Source: Anabaena sphaerica FACHB-251 (lineage in GTDB: Bacteria > Cyanobacteriota > Cyanobacteriia > Cyanobacteriales > Nostocaceae). Taken from it: 64,000 nt of DNA. The first letter of the stretch is position 1. Every line of letters starts with the position of its first letter. Location of the stretch: contig NZ_JACJQU010000021.1 of NCBI RefSeq assembly GCF_014696825.1, positions 1 to 64,000 of the forward strand. Reading direction: 5' to 3'. Below are positions 36,134 through 45,051 of this stretch, one piece after another. A model generated the notes under the pieces. The model searched no databases. It was not told the origin of the DNA and saw only the letters and a list, made by a program, of their open reading frames with translations. The translations under genes and the position numbers were made by a program.

Positions 36134-38677
36134 TTATTCAACATGAGCAATAGTCACACCAGTACCACCATCTGCTTGTTCTGCACTTTCGTAATGGCTG
36201 ACTCTGGGGTGTTGATACAGAAATGCGTGAACTCCTTGCTTTAATTTACCAGTACCATAACCGTGAATAATCCACAATGGTCCAGCAGCTTCGGAAATAG
36301 CTTTGTCTAAGATATATTCGGCATCAGCTACCCGTTTTCCGCGCAAATCAACTGTATTTTTCGAGGTGCGAATGGCTAAAGCCGGGGCTGGTGGTGGGGT
36401 AACGGTCGGGGTCGGTTTTGGTTTGACTATGGGTTCTGGTTTCTGCCCATCTAAAGATTCTACGTCTTGTAATTGCACCGTCATTTTCATGATGCCAAAA
36501 CGCACACTAAATTCTCCATCTTCATCAGGGGCGGTTAACACTTCGGCAGTTTGCCCTAATTTGGGTATGCGAATGCGATCGCCTACTTTGGGCATAAACC
36601 CTGGTTTGGGTTTGGGTGGTGGTGCAGGTTGATATTTTTCAGTAATTTCACTTAATGCTTTGGTTGCTTGCTGGGCATCTTGAGCGGTGGGTTTTCCTTG
36701 TTGCAAACGGCGAATAACTTGGGCAATTTCTCCTTTGGCTTGGATTATTGCTTGTTGTACTGCTACTTCCTGAGAAGCGCGTAAATCTTTTTCTCGCTCT
36801 TCCAAAGCTGTGGCTTTTCGAGAAACTTCTTGGTATAATTTCTCGGCTTGCTTTAATAATTCTTGAGCTTCAGCCGCTTTGGTTTCCTGACTGCGACGTT
36901 GCGCCTCTAAGCCAGCAATTACCTGATTAACTTCGTCCGTGGCTTCTCCTACTTGGCTTTTTGCTGCTTCTACCACTTCTGGTTTTAAACCCAACCGTAA
37001 AGCAATAGTTAAGGCGTTAGAACGTCCCGGAATCCCCCACAATAACCGATAGGTGGGTGAAAGAGTGGCTTCGTCAAATTCTACTGAGGCGTTTTCAAAG
37101 CGAATATCCTCATATTTTAAAGCTTTTAATTCCCCAAAGTGGGTGGTGGCAATGGTTAACTGGGCATGATCAGCGAGATATTGCAAAAGAGCGATCGCTA
37201 ATGCACTTCCTTCCACCGGATCTGTACCTGCACCCACTTCATCTAGTAAAACTAGGGATTGGGGACTGGGGACTGGGGACTGGGGATTGGTGATTGGTGA
37301 TGGGGAAAAATCTTCTCCCCTGCTCCCCTGCTCCACTGCTCCCCTGCTCCACTGCTCCCCTGCTCCACTGCTACCTGCTCCCTGTTCCCCTTCCTTTTCT
37401 TCTTCCCAGTCCCCAGTCCCCAGTCCCCGATCACCAGCCCCCAAAGCATTTAAAATCCGACTAATGCGGCGAATATGACCGGAAAAAGTAGATAAGCTTT
37501 GTTGTAAAGATTGTTCATCCCCAATATCGGCTAAAACTTGATCAAACCAAGGCATTTCGACTGGTTCACGGGCAGGAACAAATAAACCCACTTTAGCCAT
37601 TAAGGCAGCTAATCCCAAGGTTTTTAAAGTTACAGTTTTACCGCCAGTATTGGGCCCGGTAATTGTGACTACTTTGATGTGGGGACTGATTAATAAATTA
37701 ACGGGAATTACTGGATGTCCTTGCTCATGCTGTTGTTGCCAAACTAACAAAGGATGCCGTAATTGCCGCAGGGTAATTATTTCCTGTTCTTGGCGATTTA
37801 CGAACCGGGGCGGATTTGCACCTATCCAAAAACTATACCTAGCTTTAGCTGTGGCTAAGTCTAAGGTGGTGACAATTGCTAATAACTTTTCTAAATCGGG
37901 TTTAACTGCGGCGACTTGTTCTGTTAAATTGCGACGAATAACTTCTTCTTCGGCTTGTTCTTTTCTGATAGCTTGGCGCAGTTGGTTGCCCATTGGCACA
38001 ATGCTATTAGGTTCGATATACAAGGTTGCGCCGCTGGTGGATGTGTCGTGAACAATGCCAGGAATTGCGTCTTTTTGCGGTGCTTTCACGGGAATAACAT
38101 AGCGATCGCCCCTTTGGGTGATAATCTGCTCTTGTAATGCTCCCGATTTTACCTGAATGATATTTTGCAGTTTACGTGTAATTTGACTGCGTAATTTTCG
38201 CAAATCTTCGCGAATTTCCCCTAATTTCTGACTAGCGCGGTCTGTAACTTGCGCCCGTTCATCAATACAACGGTGAATTTCTTGCTCTAGTTCTGGGTAA
38301 GTCCGTAATTCGGCAACTAACTCAGTCAGGATCGGTATATCTTCCTGATTATCAATTACCCGGCGTAAATTTCTTGCACCGGCGAGGGTTGTAGCAATAC
38401 CTAACAGTTCTTCCCCAGACAAAATTCCTTGTAGTTCGGCTCGTTCTAGGGAGTCGCCAATATCTTGAATGCCTTCAAAGGATAACCCAGGCGTAAGCCG
38501 ACTTTCCAGTTGATAGACTTCTTTGGTTTGCGCTAATAACTCTGTACTTTCCGCTTGAGTTGTCGGTATCGGCAAGGCACGGGCAACCATCGCCCCTAAC
38601 TTAGTTGCCGCAAAGGTGGAAAGGTGCTGGCAAAGGCGATGCCATTCTAATAGTTCTAGGGTTTCAGACTGGATCAA
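36134..38677 (-). CDS. mutS2: MutS2 ATPase/endonuclease with an in-frame repeat insertion
   Basis: 847 aa. The MutS-like core has the clamp region, Walker A TITGPNTGGKTVTLKT (about 345), the FSGHIRRISRIL switch and Walker B SLVLLDEVGAGTDP, then TTHFGELK. The coiled coil (about 600-690), KOW-like part and C-terminal Smr nuclease domain (VDLRGKRVADAEY, then IIHGYGTGKLKQGV) follow. MutS2 acts on recombination intermediates or collided ribosomes. About 60 extra residues (GDRGLGTGDWEEEKEGEQGA...ITNPQSPVPSPQ) lie between switch and Walker B; the encoding DNA is a tandem-repeat element, with the frame intact. Confidence 0.96.
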   Translation of the reverse strand: MIQSETLELLEWHRLCQHLSTFAATKLGAMVARALPIPTTQAESTELLAQTKEVYQLESRLTPGLSFEGIQDIGDSLERAELQGILSGEELLGIATTLAGARNLRRVIDNQEDIPILTELVAELRTYPELEQEIHRCIDERAQVTDRASQKLGEIREDLRKLRSQITRKLQNIIQVKSGALQEQIITQRGDRYVIPVKAPQKDAIPGIVHDTSTSGATLYIEPNSIVPMGNQLRQAIRKEQAEEEVIRRNLTEQVAAVKPDLEKLLAIVTTLDLATAKARYSFWIGANPPRFVNRQEQEIITLRQLRHPLLVWQQQHEQGHPVIPVNLLISPHIKVVTITGPNTGGKTVTLKTLGLAALMAKVGLFVPAREPVEMPWFDQVLADIGDEQSLQQSLSTFSGHIRRISRILNALGAGDRGLGTGDWEEEKEGEQGAGSSGAGEQWSRGAVEQGSRGEDFSPSPITNPQSPVPSPQSLVLLDEVGAGTDPVEGSALAIALLQYLADHAQLTIATTHFGELKALKYEDIRFENASVEFDEATLSPTYRLLWGIPGRSNALTIALRLGLKPEVVEAAKSQVGEATDEVNQVIAGLEAQRRSQETKAAEAQELLKQAEKLYQEVSRKATALEEREKDLRASQEVAVQQAIIQAKGEIAQVIRRLQQGKPTAQDAQQATKALSEITEKYQPAPPPKPKPGFMPKVGDRIRIPKLGQTAEVLTAPDEDGEFSVRFGIMKMTVQLQDVESLDGQKPEPIVKPKPTPTVTPPPAPALAIRTSKNTVDLRGKRVADAEYILDKAISEAAGPLWIIHGYGTGKLKQGVHAFLYQHPRVSHYESAEQADGGTGVTIAHVE
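37255..37432. repeat. Inverted-repeat-bounded heptamer/octamer element inside mutS2
   Basis: Perfect 24-bp inverted arms made of GGGGACT heptamers (37261-37284 and the complement 37405-37428) flank octamers of the CCCCTGCT/CCACTGCT type (about 37316-37382) and a TC-rich linker. The element is open in the mutS2 frame. Its repeat classes are the same as in rsgA. Confidence 0.93.
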
Positions 38678-39022
38678 GGCTTCACTATCTAATCTGAAAC
38701 TATGGTAACAATTCTCGTCACAAGAAAGCTAAATCTTCTATAGTTTTCTTCCTCGTTCCTAGACTCTGGCTAGGAATGAAATCTCAGAGCCGACCTCTCT
38801 CCTACCTCTCCCTAACCCTCTCCTAAGAGGAGAGGGGAAAGGAATAACTTTTTTTACTTGAGAGGCTTTGATTTACCCCCCTTCCCTTGTAGGGAAGGGG
38901 CTGGGGGTTAGGTCTAATAATTGTGATTTAAATACATGAAAACTACTGTAAACCCCTTGTAGAGACTTTCCAGGAAACGTCTTTACAGTACAATTAGCCG
39001 AAAACTTTTGTAATCCTGAATA
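38678..39022. other. Divergent intergenic region with several repeat fragments
   Basis: Contains a partial copy of the CTCGTTCC palindromic element (about 38751-38800), C-rich stretches (CTCTCCTACCTCTCCCTAACC and GGGAAGGGGCTGGGGG types) that pair with each other, and a palindromic GTAGAGAC..GTCT repeat at 38957-38987. Promoters for mutS2 and the protease gene must lie here. Confidence 0.6.
38957..38987. repeat. Palindromic repeat TTGTAGAGAC...GTCTTTACA
   Basis: An imperfect palindrome of about 31 nt. Relatives lie at 51993-52023 (perfect core GAGACGTTCCATGGAACGTC) and, in part, near 55532-55557. Confidence 0.6.
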
Positions 39023-40282
39023 TTGTGTCTGGAGGCTACCCAGGGTCTGCTATGGTGCTGCTGTTACAAAAATGGTAACACTAGCTTTATTTTGCTCATT
39101 TGCATACATACTGTTCTGAGTGCGATAGCTTTGCTCGCCGTAGGCATCGCTACACCAGTCCATACCAAGTTCGCAAATGAACACAAAACCATATCTGACA
39201 GCAACAGTCACAGGGCTTGCTGTCTTGTCCATACAGGTTCTAGCATCACAAACCGGCTTTACGCTCTCCGAACCAAATCCCCCCTCCTAAAACAGGATTC
39301 AAACCTTGTTCTAGCTCAAAATTCAGAGGAACAAACGCGAATTCGGGTGAATCAGGCAGCAAGTCCCAGTGTTGTATATATTAATATGGGCAAATCAAGT
39401 GGTAGTGGTTTTATTGTTAGTAGAGATGGGTTAATTATTACCAATGCTCACGTTTTAGAAGATGCTTCTAGCACCGTTACCGTTGTTCTGTCCGATGGGA
39501 GAAGGTTGCCGGCTGATATCATTGGCTTTGCTAAAAATGGTCTAGATTTAGCAGCAATTAAAATTCTTAACCAGAATAATTTGCCCGCATTACCTTTAGC
39601 AAAATCAGCCAAAACTGGACAATCTGTATATGCTATTGGTAGTCCCTTTGGTTATGAAAATCCCAATAATTTTACTGCAGGTGTTGTTAGTAATATTGAC
39701 AATTTAGCAGGAGTAATTAAACACGATGCCCGAATTAATTCCGGTAATTCTGGTAGTCCATTACTCAACTCTCAAGCACAAGTTATTGGTGTGAATACAG
39801 CTGTGAGACTTGATAGACAGGGAGGCAATAGTGGCATTAGTATTGCCATTTCTGTTGATAAACTACAAGGCTTTTTAACAGCACTTCGTCAAGGTAATTT
39901 TTCCTCTGTGAGTACATTACCAAAAGAAGAGATAAAAAATCAGTCTCAACCATTAACTATGAATGGTCGAGCAATAAGTGGAAACCTCACTCAAAATGAT
40001 AACAAGTTTGAAGATAATAGCTACTTTAGAAGCTACATCTTTGAGGGTAAACGAGGGCAAAAAATATCAATTCAAATGAATAGCAATGAAATAGATCCAT
40101 TTTTAATGATTTTGAATTCTGAAGGAAAACCAATCGCACAAAATGACGATATATCACCTAATAATTTTAATGCCAGAATTGCTGCAACACTACCAAAAGA
40201 TGATACCTACACAGTCATAGCTGGCAGTTTTGGTGCATCTGAATTAGGAGCTTTCACTATTACCGCTAATTCTGCTCCTTAG
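39023..40282 (+). CDS. HtrA-like exported serine protease with PPC domain
   Basis: 419 aa from TTG 39023, but the start is uncertain; no ATG precedes the mature part. The stretch at about residues 21-45 (SFILLICIHTVLSAIALLAV) can act as a signal peptide. The trypsin-like domain (about 105-290) has an intact triad: TNAHVL (His), NGLDLAAIKI (Asp), INSGNSGSPLLN (Ser). No PDZ; instead a C-terminal bacterial pre-peptidase (PPC) beta domain (about 320-418, IDPFLMILNSEGKPIAQNDD). A 29-nt HIP1-plus-insert motif at 39122-39150 forms part of the signal region. Likely periplasmic. Confidence 0.85.
   Translation: MCLEATQGLLWCCCYKNGNTSFILLICIHTVLSAIALLAVGIATPVHTKFANEHKTISDSNSHRACCLVHTGSSITNRLYALRTKSPLLKQDSNLVLAQNSEEQTRIRVNQAASPSVVYINMGKSSGSGFIVSRDGLIITNAHVLEDASSTVTVVLSDGRRLPADIIGFAKNGLDLAAIKILNQNNLPALPLAKSAKTGQSVYAIGSPFGYENPNNFTAGVVSNIDNLAGVIKHDARINSGNSGSPLLNSQAQVIGVNTAVRLDRQGGNSGISIAISVDKLQGFLTALRQGNFSSVSTLPKEEIKNQSQPLTMNGRAISGNLTQNDNKFEDNSYFRSYIFEGKRGQKISIQMNSNEIDPFLMILNSEGKPIAQNDDISPNNFNARIAATLPKDDTYTVIAGSFGASELGAFTITANSAP
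39122..39150. repeat. SDR-like insertion within a HIP1 octamer, coding
   Basis: GCG, then 21 inserted bases (39125-39145), then ATCGC. Same geometry as in the array at 4.1-5.1 kb, here translated as IALLAVG in the protease signal region. Confidence 0.7.
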
Positions 40283-40289
40283 TATTTCC

Positions 40290-40400
40290 CTCGTTCCTAG
40301 TCTCCGACTAGGAATGAACTCTGAGAGGCTCTGCCTCCCTGAATACTAATACAAGGCAGAGCCTCTTAAACAGCATTCCCAGGTTCTACCTGGGAACGAG
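40290..40400. mobile_element. Palindromic MITE-like element (CTCGTTCC ... GGAACGAG)
   Basis: 111 bp with inverted ends and nested inverted parts (GAGGCTCTGCC / GGCAGAGCCTC). It lies eight bases after the protease stop codon. A partial relative is at about 38751-38800. It may double as a terminator stem. Confidence 0.65.
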
Positions 40401-40451
40401 AAAACGAGAATAATTCAAAAAATTAACCCAAATTAGGAGCTTTGAAAAATC

Positions 40452-40976
40452 ATGAGATTAGCATTATTAACTACTCTGTTCTTAACCACCACATTAGCCG
40501 CTACTCCTGTTTCTGCTCAGAAAGATGCAAATAATCAAGTTAGCTTTATCTGTGCTACCAGTCGTCATTCCCAATCTCAAAAGCGTGTTTCTACAACTTT
40601 TCTTTGGACACCAAATGGTAAAAAAGCAATGGTGAATTGGACATCTGTTTTAGCTGGTTATGCACCCGAAGAACGTTGTCAAAAAGTTTCTGAAAATTTT
40701 CAAGTTGCTTTCAATAATGGCAGTCTGAATTACGTTACCAATGCTGTCCAAAATGGTAGTAAAGTAATTTGTTCTGTGCGCTCAAGTGATGGTGCTTGTG
40801 ATACTGTATTATTTACACTGCGCCCTAAAGACAATTCTAGAGATATTCTCAAACAATTAAATCAACTCTGGCTTGGTACTGCTACCACAGGACCTATTCA
40901 ACAAAGTTCTGGAGAAGCAAAGTTTTACATTGATATTCGCCAATTTCTCAATACACCAACATCAAATAAAGTGTAA
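40452..40976 (+). CDS. COP23 domain exported protein
   Basis: 174 aa. A Sec signal peptide (MRLALLTTLFLTTTLAATPV, cleavage near SAQ) is followed by the COP23 domain: SFICATSRH, then TFLWTPNGKKAMVNWTSV, PEERCQKVS, and a cysteine pair (VICSVRSSDGACDTVLFTL). COP23 was first described as a circadian membrane-associated protein in Synechococcus; the function is unknown. A clear ribosome site (TAGGAGC) precedes the ATG. It lies between two exported trypsin-like proteases. Confidence 0.88.
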   Translation: MRLALLTTLFLTTTLAATPVSAQKDANNQVSFICATSRHSQSQKRVSTTFLWTPNGKKAMVNWTSVLAGYAPEERCQKVSENFQVAFNNGSLNYVTNAVQNGSKVICSVRSSDGACDTVLFTLRPKDNSRDILKQLNQLWLGTATTGPIQQSSGEAKFYIDIRQFLNTPTSNKV

Positions 40977-40997
40977 TAACGAAAATTCTCGAAAATT

Positions 40998-41239
40998 GTA
41001 GGTTGGGTAGAACGAAGTGAAACCCAACAAATTCACGGAAGCATTCTTTTAAATACCTCACGCATTTGATTTAAGGAAGATAGAACGAAGTGAAACCCAA
41101 CAAATTTACGGAAGCATTCTTTTAAATACCTCACGCATTTGATTTAAGGAGGGTAGAACGAAGTGAAACCCAACAAATTTACGGAGGTGTTGGGTTATGG
41201 CTTCGCCACACTTCGTGAACGTTCCTCAACCCAACCTAC
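40998..41239. mobile_element. GTAGGTTGGGT inverted-repeat element with internal 73-nt triplication
   Basis: Inverted ends GTAGGTTGGGT (40998-41008) and ACCCAACCTAC (41229-41239) enclose three copies of a 73-nt unit starting at 41008, 41081 and 41154 (the third partial). It ends 43 bp before the start of the trypsin-TPR gene. Confidence 0.8.
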
Positions 41240-41282
41240 GTATAGTCTAAAATCTCTTTATTCACCCAAACGAAAAAACAAA

Positions 41283-43028
41283 ATGAAACGCCTATTTTTC
41301 ACCCTCATCTGCACAACTGCTTTATTAACTATCTCCCCACAATTATTATTTGTTCCTCCTAACCCTGTCACCGCACAACAAACCACTCCACAATTATTAA
41401 CTACAGAAGAATTACAGAATTTAGCTAAATCAATCACTATCAAAGTATTAACTAAAAATGGCAGTGGTTCAGGGACTTTAATTGCTAAAAATGGGAATAA
41501 TTACACGGTTTTAACTAATGATCATGTTTTGAGTCCCGGTGAATCTTATCGCGTTCAAACACCAGATGGTAAAATTTATGCGGCTACTGTGATTAAAGAA
41601 AAACCACCATCTTTAAAAAATCAAGATGTGGCTTTATTGCAGTTTCAATCAACAGCAGAATATACTATAGCCTCTTTAGGAATTTCTTCACCTATTGCTG
41701 TAGAACAAAAAATTGTTGCGGCTGGGTTTGTTTATGATAATGCTAAAATAATTTTCACAGACGGTAATATTTCTCTGTTACCAGATAAAAGTTTTCAAAG
41801 AGGTTATCGCATTGGTTACAGTAACAAAATTCAACCGGGAATGAGTGGGGGACCCATACTCAATTATCAAGGTGAAGTAATTGGGATTAATGCTGTTCAT
41901 GCTTATCCTATTTCTGATAAAATATATGTATTTTCTGATAACTCTAAACCCAGTGCAGCCGAACGTCAACAAATGCGTCAATATAGTTGGGGTGTACCGA
42001 TTTATAGTGTCGCTAAAGTCCTAACTGATATCAATGATGTCAATGTTGATAATAACCGATTGACAGCTAAAAAAGGTTTGATTAATGATATTGATAAAAT
42101 TGCTCAAGAAATTACAGTTTTAATTCCTGCTGCTGATGGTGTTGGTTCAGGGGTAATTATTGCCCAAAAAAGTGATACTTATTATGTGCTGACATCTGAT
42201 CATGTGGTATGGGATAATTTGCATGAAAAAAGATTTAGAGATAAGTTAGAAATTGTCACACCAAATAATCAAAGATATGCTGTAAATGTCAGCAAAATCA
42301 ACAGAATGCCCGGTGTTGATTTAGCAGTTATGCAGTTTACCAGCAATAAAAAATATCGCGTTGCGACTTTAGCAAATTATAGTTTAGAAAATAAAAAAAT
42401 GAATGTTTTTGTTTCTGGATTTCCTGCTAAGAAACAACAAAATAAGAATAAACCTAATCGCATTCTAACGGCGGGAAGTTTGATGAAACAAGAAAGGGTT
42501 AGGTTGAATACTTATGTAAGTTTCAATAATCAAGGTTCTTTAGAAAATCAACCTTCTATTCAACGTCGTCAAGTAGAGACTGTTTTGAGTGATGGTTATG
42601 AGCTACTTTATAGTAATATAACTGAGGGAGGTATGAGTGGCGGTGCTGTTTTGGATACCCAGGGGCGAGTTGTTGGTATTCATGGCAGAGTAGAAGCTGA
42701 ACTAGAAAATAATAAACTTGAAGAAATCAATTTAGGTAGAAGTTCAGGTATTCCTATTAGTACCTTTTTAGGTTTAGTTAAGCAGGTAGGGATAGAGTCA
42801 GATTTAAAGATAGAAACTACTTTGCCACCTACACTTAAAAAGCCAGAAGAAGATTTAATTAGTGAATATTTATTACCATTAGATCAAGTTCCTCAAGATA
42901 GTGATGATGAAATATCATGGTTAAATTATGCAAATCAACTATGGCGTTCTAAGAAATATCCAGAAGCGATAAAAGCTGTTGATAAAGCGATTGAGAAAAA
43001 ACCAGATTTTATCAAGCTTGGTATTTGA
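41283..43028 (+). CDS. Exported double trypsin-like protease (5' part of a frameshifted protease-TPR gene)
   Basis: 581 aa from ATG 41283; the frame is open from 41163, but that extension is transposon-derived and the signal peptide (MKRLFFTLICTTALLTISPQ, cleavage near VTAQ) starts here. The first protease domain has TNDHVL, NQDVALLQF and PGMSGGP; the second has TSDHVV, GVDLAVMQF and GGMSGGAV, so both triads are intact. A first TPR begins at the C-terminus (YPEAIKAVDKAIEKKPDFIK), then the frame shifts and stops at LGI. Adding one base near 43015 restores KAWYLKGL and joins the next ORF. Periplasmic or outer-membrane-associated role likely. Confidence 0.88.
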   Translation: MKRLFFTLICTTALLTISPQLLFVPPNPVTAQQTTPQLLTTEELQNLAKSITIKVLTKNGSGSGTLIAKNGNNYTVLTNDHVLSPGESYRVQTPDGKIYAATVIKEKPPSLKNQDVALLQFQSTAEYTIASLGISSPIAVEQKIVAAGFVYDNAKIIFTDGNISLLPDKSFQRGYRIGYSNKIQPGMSGGPILNYQGEVIGINAVHAYPISDKIYVFSDNSKPSAAERQQMRQYSWGVPIYSVAKVLTDINDVNVDNNRLTAKKGLINDIDKIAQEITVLIPAADGVGSGVIIAQKSDTYYVLTSDHVVWDNLHEKRFRDKLEIVTPNNQRYAVNVSKINRMPGVDLAVMQFTSNKKYRVATLANYSLENKKMNVFVSGFPAKKQQNKNKPNRILTAGSLMKQERVRLNTYVSFNNQGSLENQPSIQRRQVETVLSDGYELLYSNITEGGMSGGAVLDTQGRVVGIHGRVEAELENNKLEEINLGRSSGIPISTFLGLVKQVGIESDLKIETTLPPTLKKPEEDLISEYLLPLDQVPQDSDDEISWLNYANQLWRSKKYPEAIKAVDKAIEKKPDFIKLGI

Positions 43029-44860
43029 AAGGTTTGATATTCAATAATGAAGAAAAATATTTAGAATCTATTGCTGCTTTTGATAAAGCTGTGGAAATTA
43101 ATCCAAACTTTGCTCAAGCTTGGAAATATCGTGGTAGGTCGCTATCAGGAACAAAGCAATTTTCAGAAGCATTGGTATCTTTTGATAAAGCTATTGCACT
43201 CAGCCCCAATCAGTTTGATCTTTATTTTTCCCGAGGTTTTATGTTGTTCCTATTAAACCGTTTTCCTGAAGCCATTAATGATTACAATCAAGCTATTAAT
43301 ATTTATCCTCACTCTTGGGTATATCAGAAGCGAGGTAATGCCTACGGAGAATTAGAAGACTATACAAAGGCTATATCAGACTACACTGAAGCCATTCGCC
43401 TTAACCCTAATGATGCTTTATCCTACTACTTTCGGGCTGTTGATTACTCTGAATTAAAAAACTATAAACAGGCTATATTAGACTATACTGAAGCCATTCG
43501 TTTCGACCCTAAAAATGCCTCATACTACTACTTTCGGGGTTTTATGTACTCAGAGAATTTACAAGATAATAAACAGGCTATAGCTGATTTCACTCAAGCC
43601 ATTTATCTCGAACCTGAAAATGCTGAATACTACCAGTGGCGGGGTTTTGTATACTATCGTTTAAATGAAGAGAAAAAGGCTATAGCTGATTACAAAAAAG
43701 CAGTTGAGATTAAACCAAAAAATGCAGATGATTATCAGACACGGGGTCTTGTTTACTTACTATTGAGAGATTATAAACAGGCTATAGCTGATTACACTCA
43801 AGCCATTAAACTTGACCCTAAAAATGCCGACTACTACTGGAGTCGGAGTACTCCCTACAAAATATTAAAAGACTATAAACAAGCTATAGCTGATTTAGAT
43901 CAAGCGATTAAAATCAACCCTAAAGATGCTGAATACTACAGCTTTCGGGCTGATGTCTACAAAGACTTAGAAGACTATAAACAGGCGATAGCTGATTTCA
44001 CTCAAGCCATTAAACTTGACCCTAAAAATTCCTCCTACTACTTCGCACGGGGTCTTACCTACTCATATGATTTAAAAGACTATAGACAGGCAATAGCAGA
44101 TTACACTCAAGCAATTAAATTTAAACCTGAAGAGGTCTTATTCTATAACAACCGGGGTGATGCTTACTCTGAGTTACAAGAGTATAAACAGGCGATTGAT
44201 GATTACACTCAAGCAATAAAGATTGAACCTGAGAATGCCTTCTACGTCATCAATAACCCCTACAGCAGTCGTGGTTTTGCTCACTTTCACTTAAAAGAGT
44301 ACAAACAGGCAATTGATGACTATAATAAAGCAATTAAAATTGCACCTAAAAATCCTGGACACTACTTGATACGGGGTCTTGCTTACGGTGAATTAAAAGA
44401 CTACAAACAGGCGATTGATGACTTTAATAAAGCCATTCAATTTAATCCAGAATTCCCTGAAGCCTACTACACCCGGGGTATTGCCTACTATTTATCAAAA
44501 AACTATCAACAAGCAATAAATGATTGGACTCAAGCTATTAAATTCAAACCTGAATATCCTGAAGCATACACCAATTTAGGCATAGTTCGCTATGAAATGG
44601 GAGAAGTAGAAACAGCAATTAATCATTGGCGAAATGCGGTAAAAATAAATAGCAATTTTGCAGAAGCCCATTTAGCTTTAGGTGTAGCTTTGTACGCTAA
44701 AGGTGATAAAGAAGCGGGTTTAAAATCGGGAGAAACGGCATTAAAATTAGATAAAATTTATGGAAAGATAGAGTTTTTGAAAGAAAATGGTTGGGGTGAA
44801 AAGTTGATAAAAGATAGTCAGGAGCTTTTGAATAATCCCAGGATGAAAAGTTTGATTTAA
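43025..44860 (+). CDS. TPR-repeat protein (3' part of the frameshifted protease-TPR gene)
   Basis: 611 aa, about 17 consecutive 34-residue TPR units of the YKQAIADYTQAIKLDPKNAD type. It starts without its own signal or ribosome site, from a TTG that overlaps the previous stop, and its first residues continue the TPR begun in the ORF before it. The two ORFs therefore form one gene of about 1,190 codons split by a single-base change, unless the shift is programmed. TPR arrays bind protein partners and would hold the protease in a complex. Confidence 0.85.
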   Translation: MKGLIFNNEEKYLESIAAFDKAVEINPNFAQAWKYRGRSLSGTKQFSEALVSFDKAIALSPNQFDLYFSRGFMLFLLNRFPEAINDYNQAINIYPHSWVYQKRGNAYGELEDYTKAISDYTEAIRLNPNDALSYYFRAVDYSELKNYKQAILDYTEAIRFDPKNASYYYFRGFMYSENLQDNKQAIADFTQAIYLEPENAEYYQWRGFVYYRLNEEKKAIADYKKAVEIKPKNADDYQTRGLVYLLLRDYKQAIADYTQAIKLDPKNADYYWSRSTPYKILKDYKQAIADLDQAIKINPKDAEYYSFRADVYKDLEDYKQAIADFTQAIKLDPKNSSYYFARGLTYSYDLKDYRQAIADYTQAIKFKPEEVLFYNNRGDAYSELQEYKQAIDDYTQAIKIEPENAFYVINNPYSSRGFAHFHLKEYKQAIDDYNKAIKIAPKNPGHYLIRGLAYGELKDYKQAIDDFNKAIQFNPEFPEAYYTRGIAYYLSKNYQQAINDWTQAIKFKPEYPEAYTNLGIVRYEMGEVETAINHWRNAVKINSNFAEAHLALGVALYAKGDKEAGLKSGETALKLDKIYGKIEFLKENGWGEKLIKDSQELLNNPRMKSLI

Positions 44861-44880
44861 CGTGAGTTTAAGGGATATTA

Positions 44881-44995
44881 AAAACCCCTCTCCAAACCTC
44901 TCCCCTGCAAGGAGAGAGGCTTTGAAAGTCTGATTTTTCTGTAAACCAGGATTTTTGCCCCTCTCCGATGCGGAGAGGGGTTGGGGAGAGGTTCA
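44881..44995. repeat. C/G-rich inverted repeat (CCCCTCTCC family)
   Basis: ACCCCTCTCCAAACCTCTCC near the left end pairs with GGAGAGGGGTTGGGGAGAGG near the right end. It lies between converging genes and may act as a terminator. A related C-rich stretch is at 38790-38930. Confidence 0.65.
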
Positions 44996-45051
44996 TGAAA
45001 ATCACACGTTAACTTAAAGCTGTCCTAAACCGCCTCTTTTTTTCAGAACAT

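Noticed and set aside
37057-37478. Plus-strand frames opposite the mutS2 repeat
   Set aside because: Shadow frames caused by the tandem repeat and the strong mutS2 coding strand.
41163-41282. Extended N-terminus of the trypsin-like protease
   Set aside because: These 40 codons derive from an inverted-repeat element; a proper signal peptide begins at ATG 41283.
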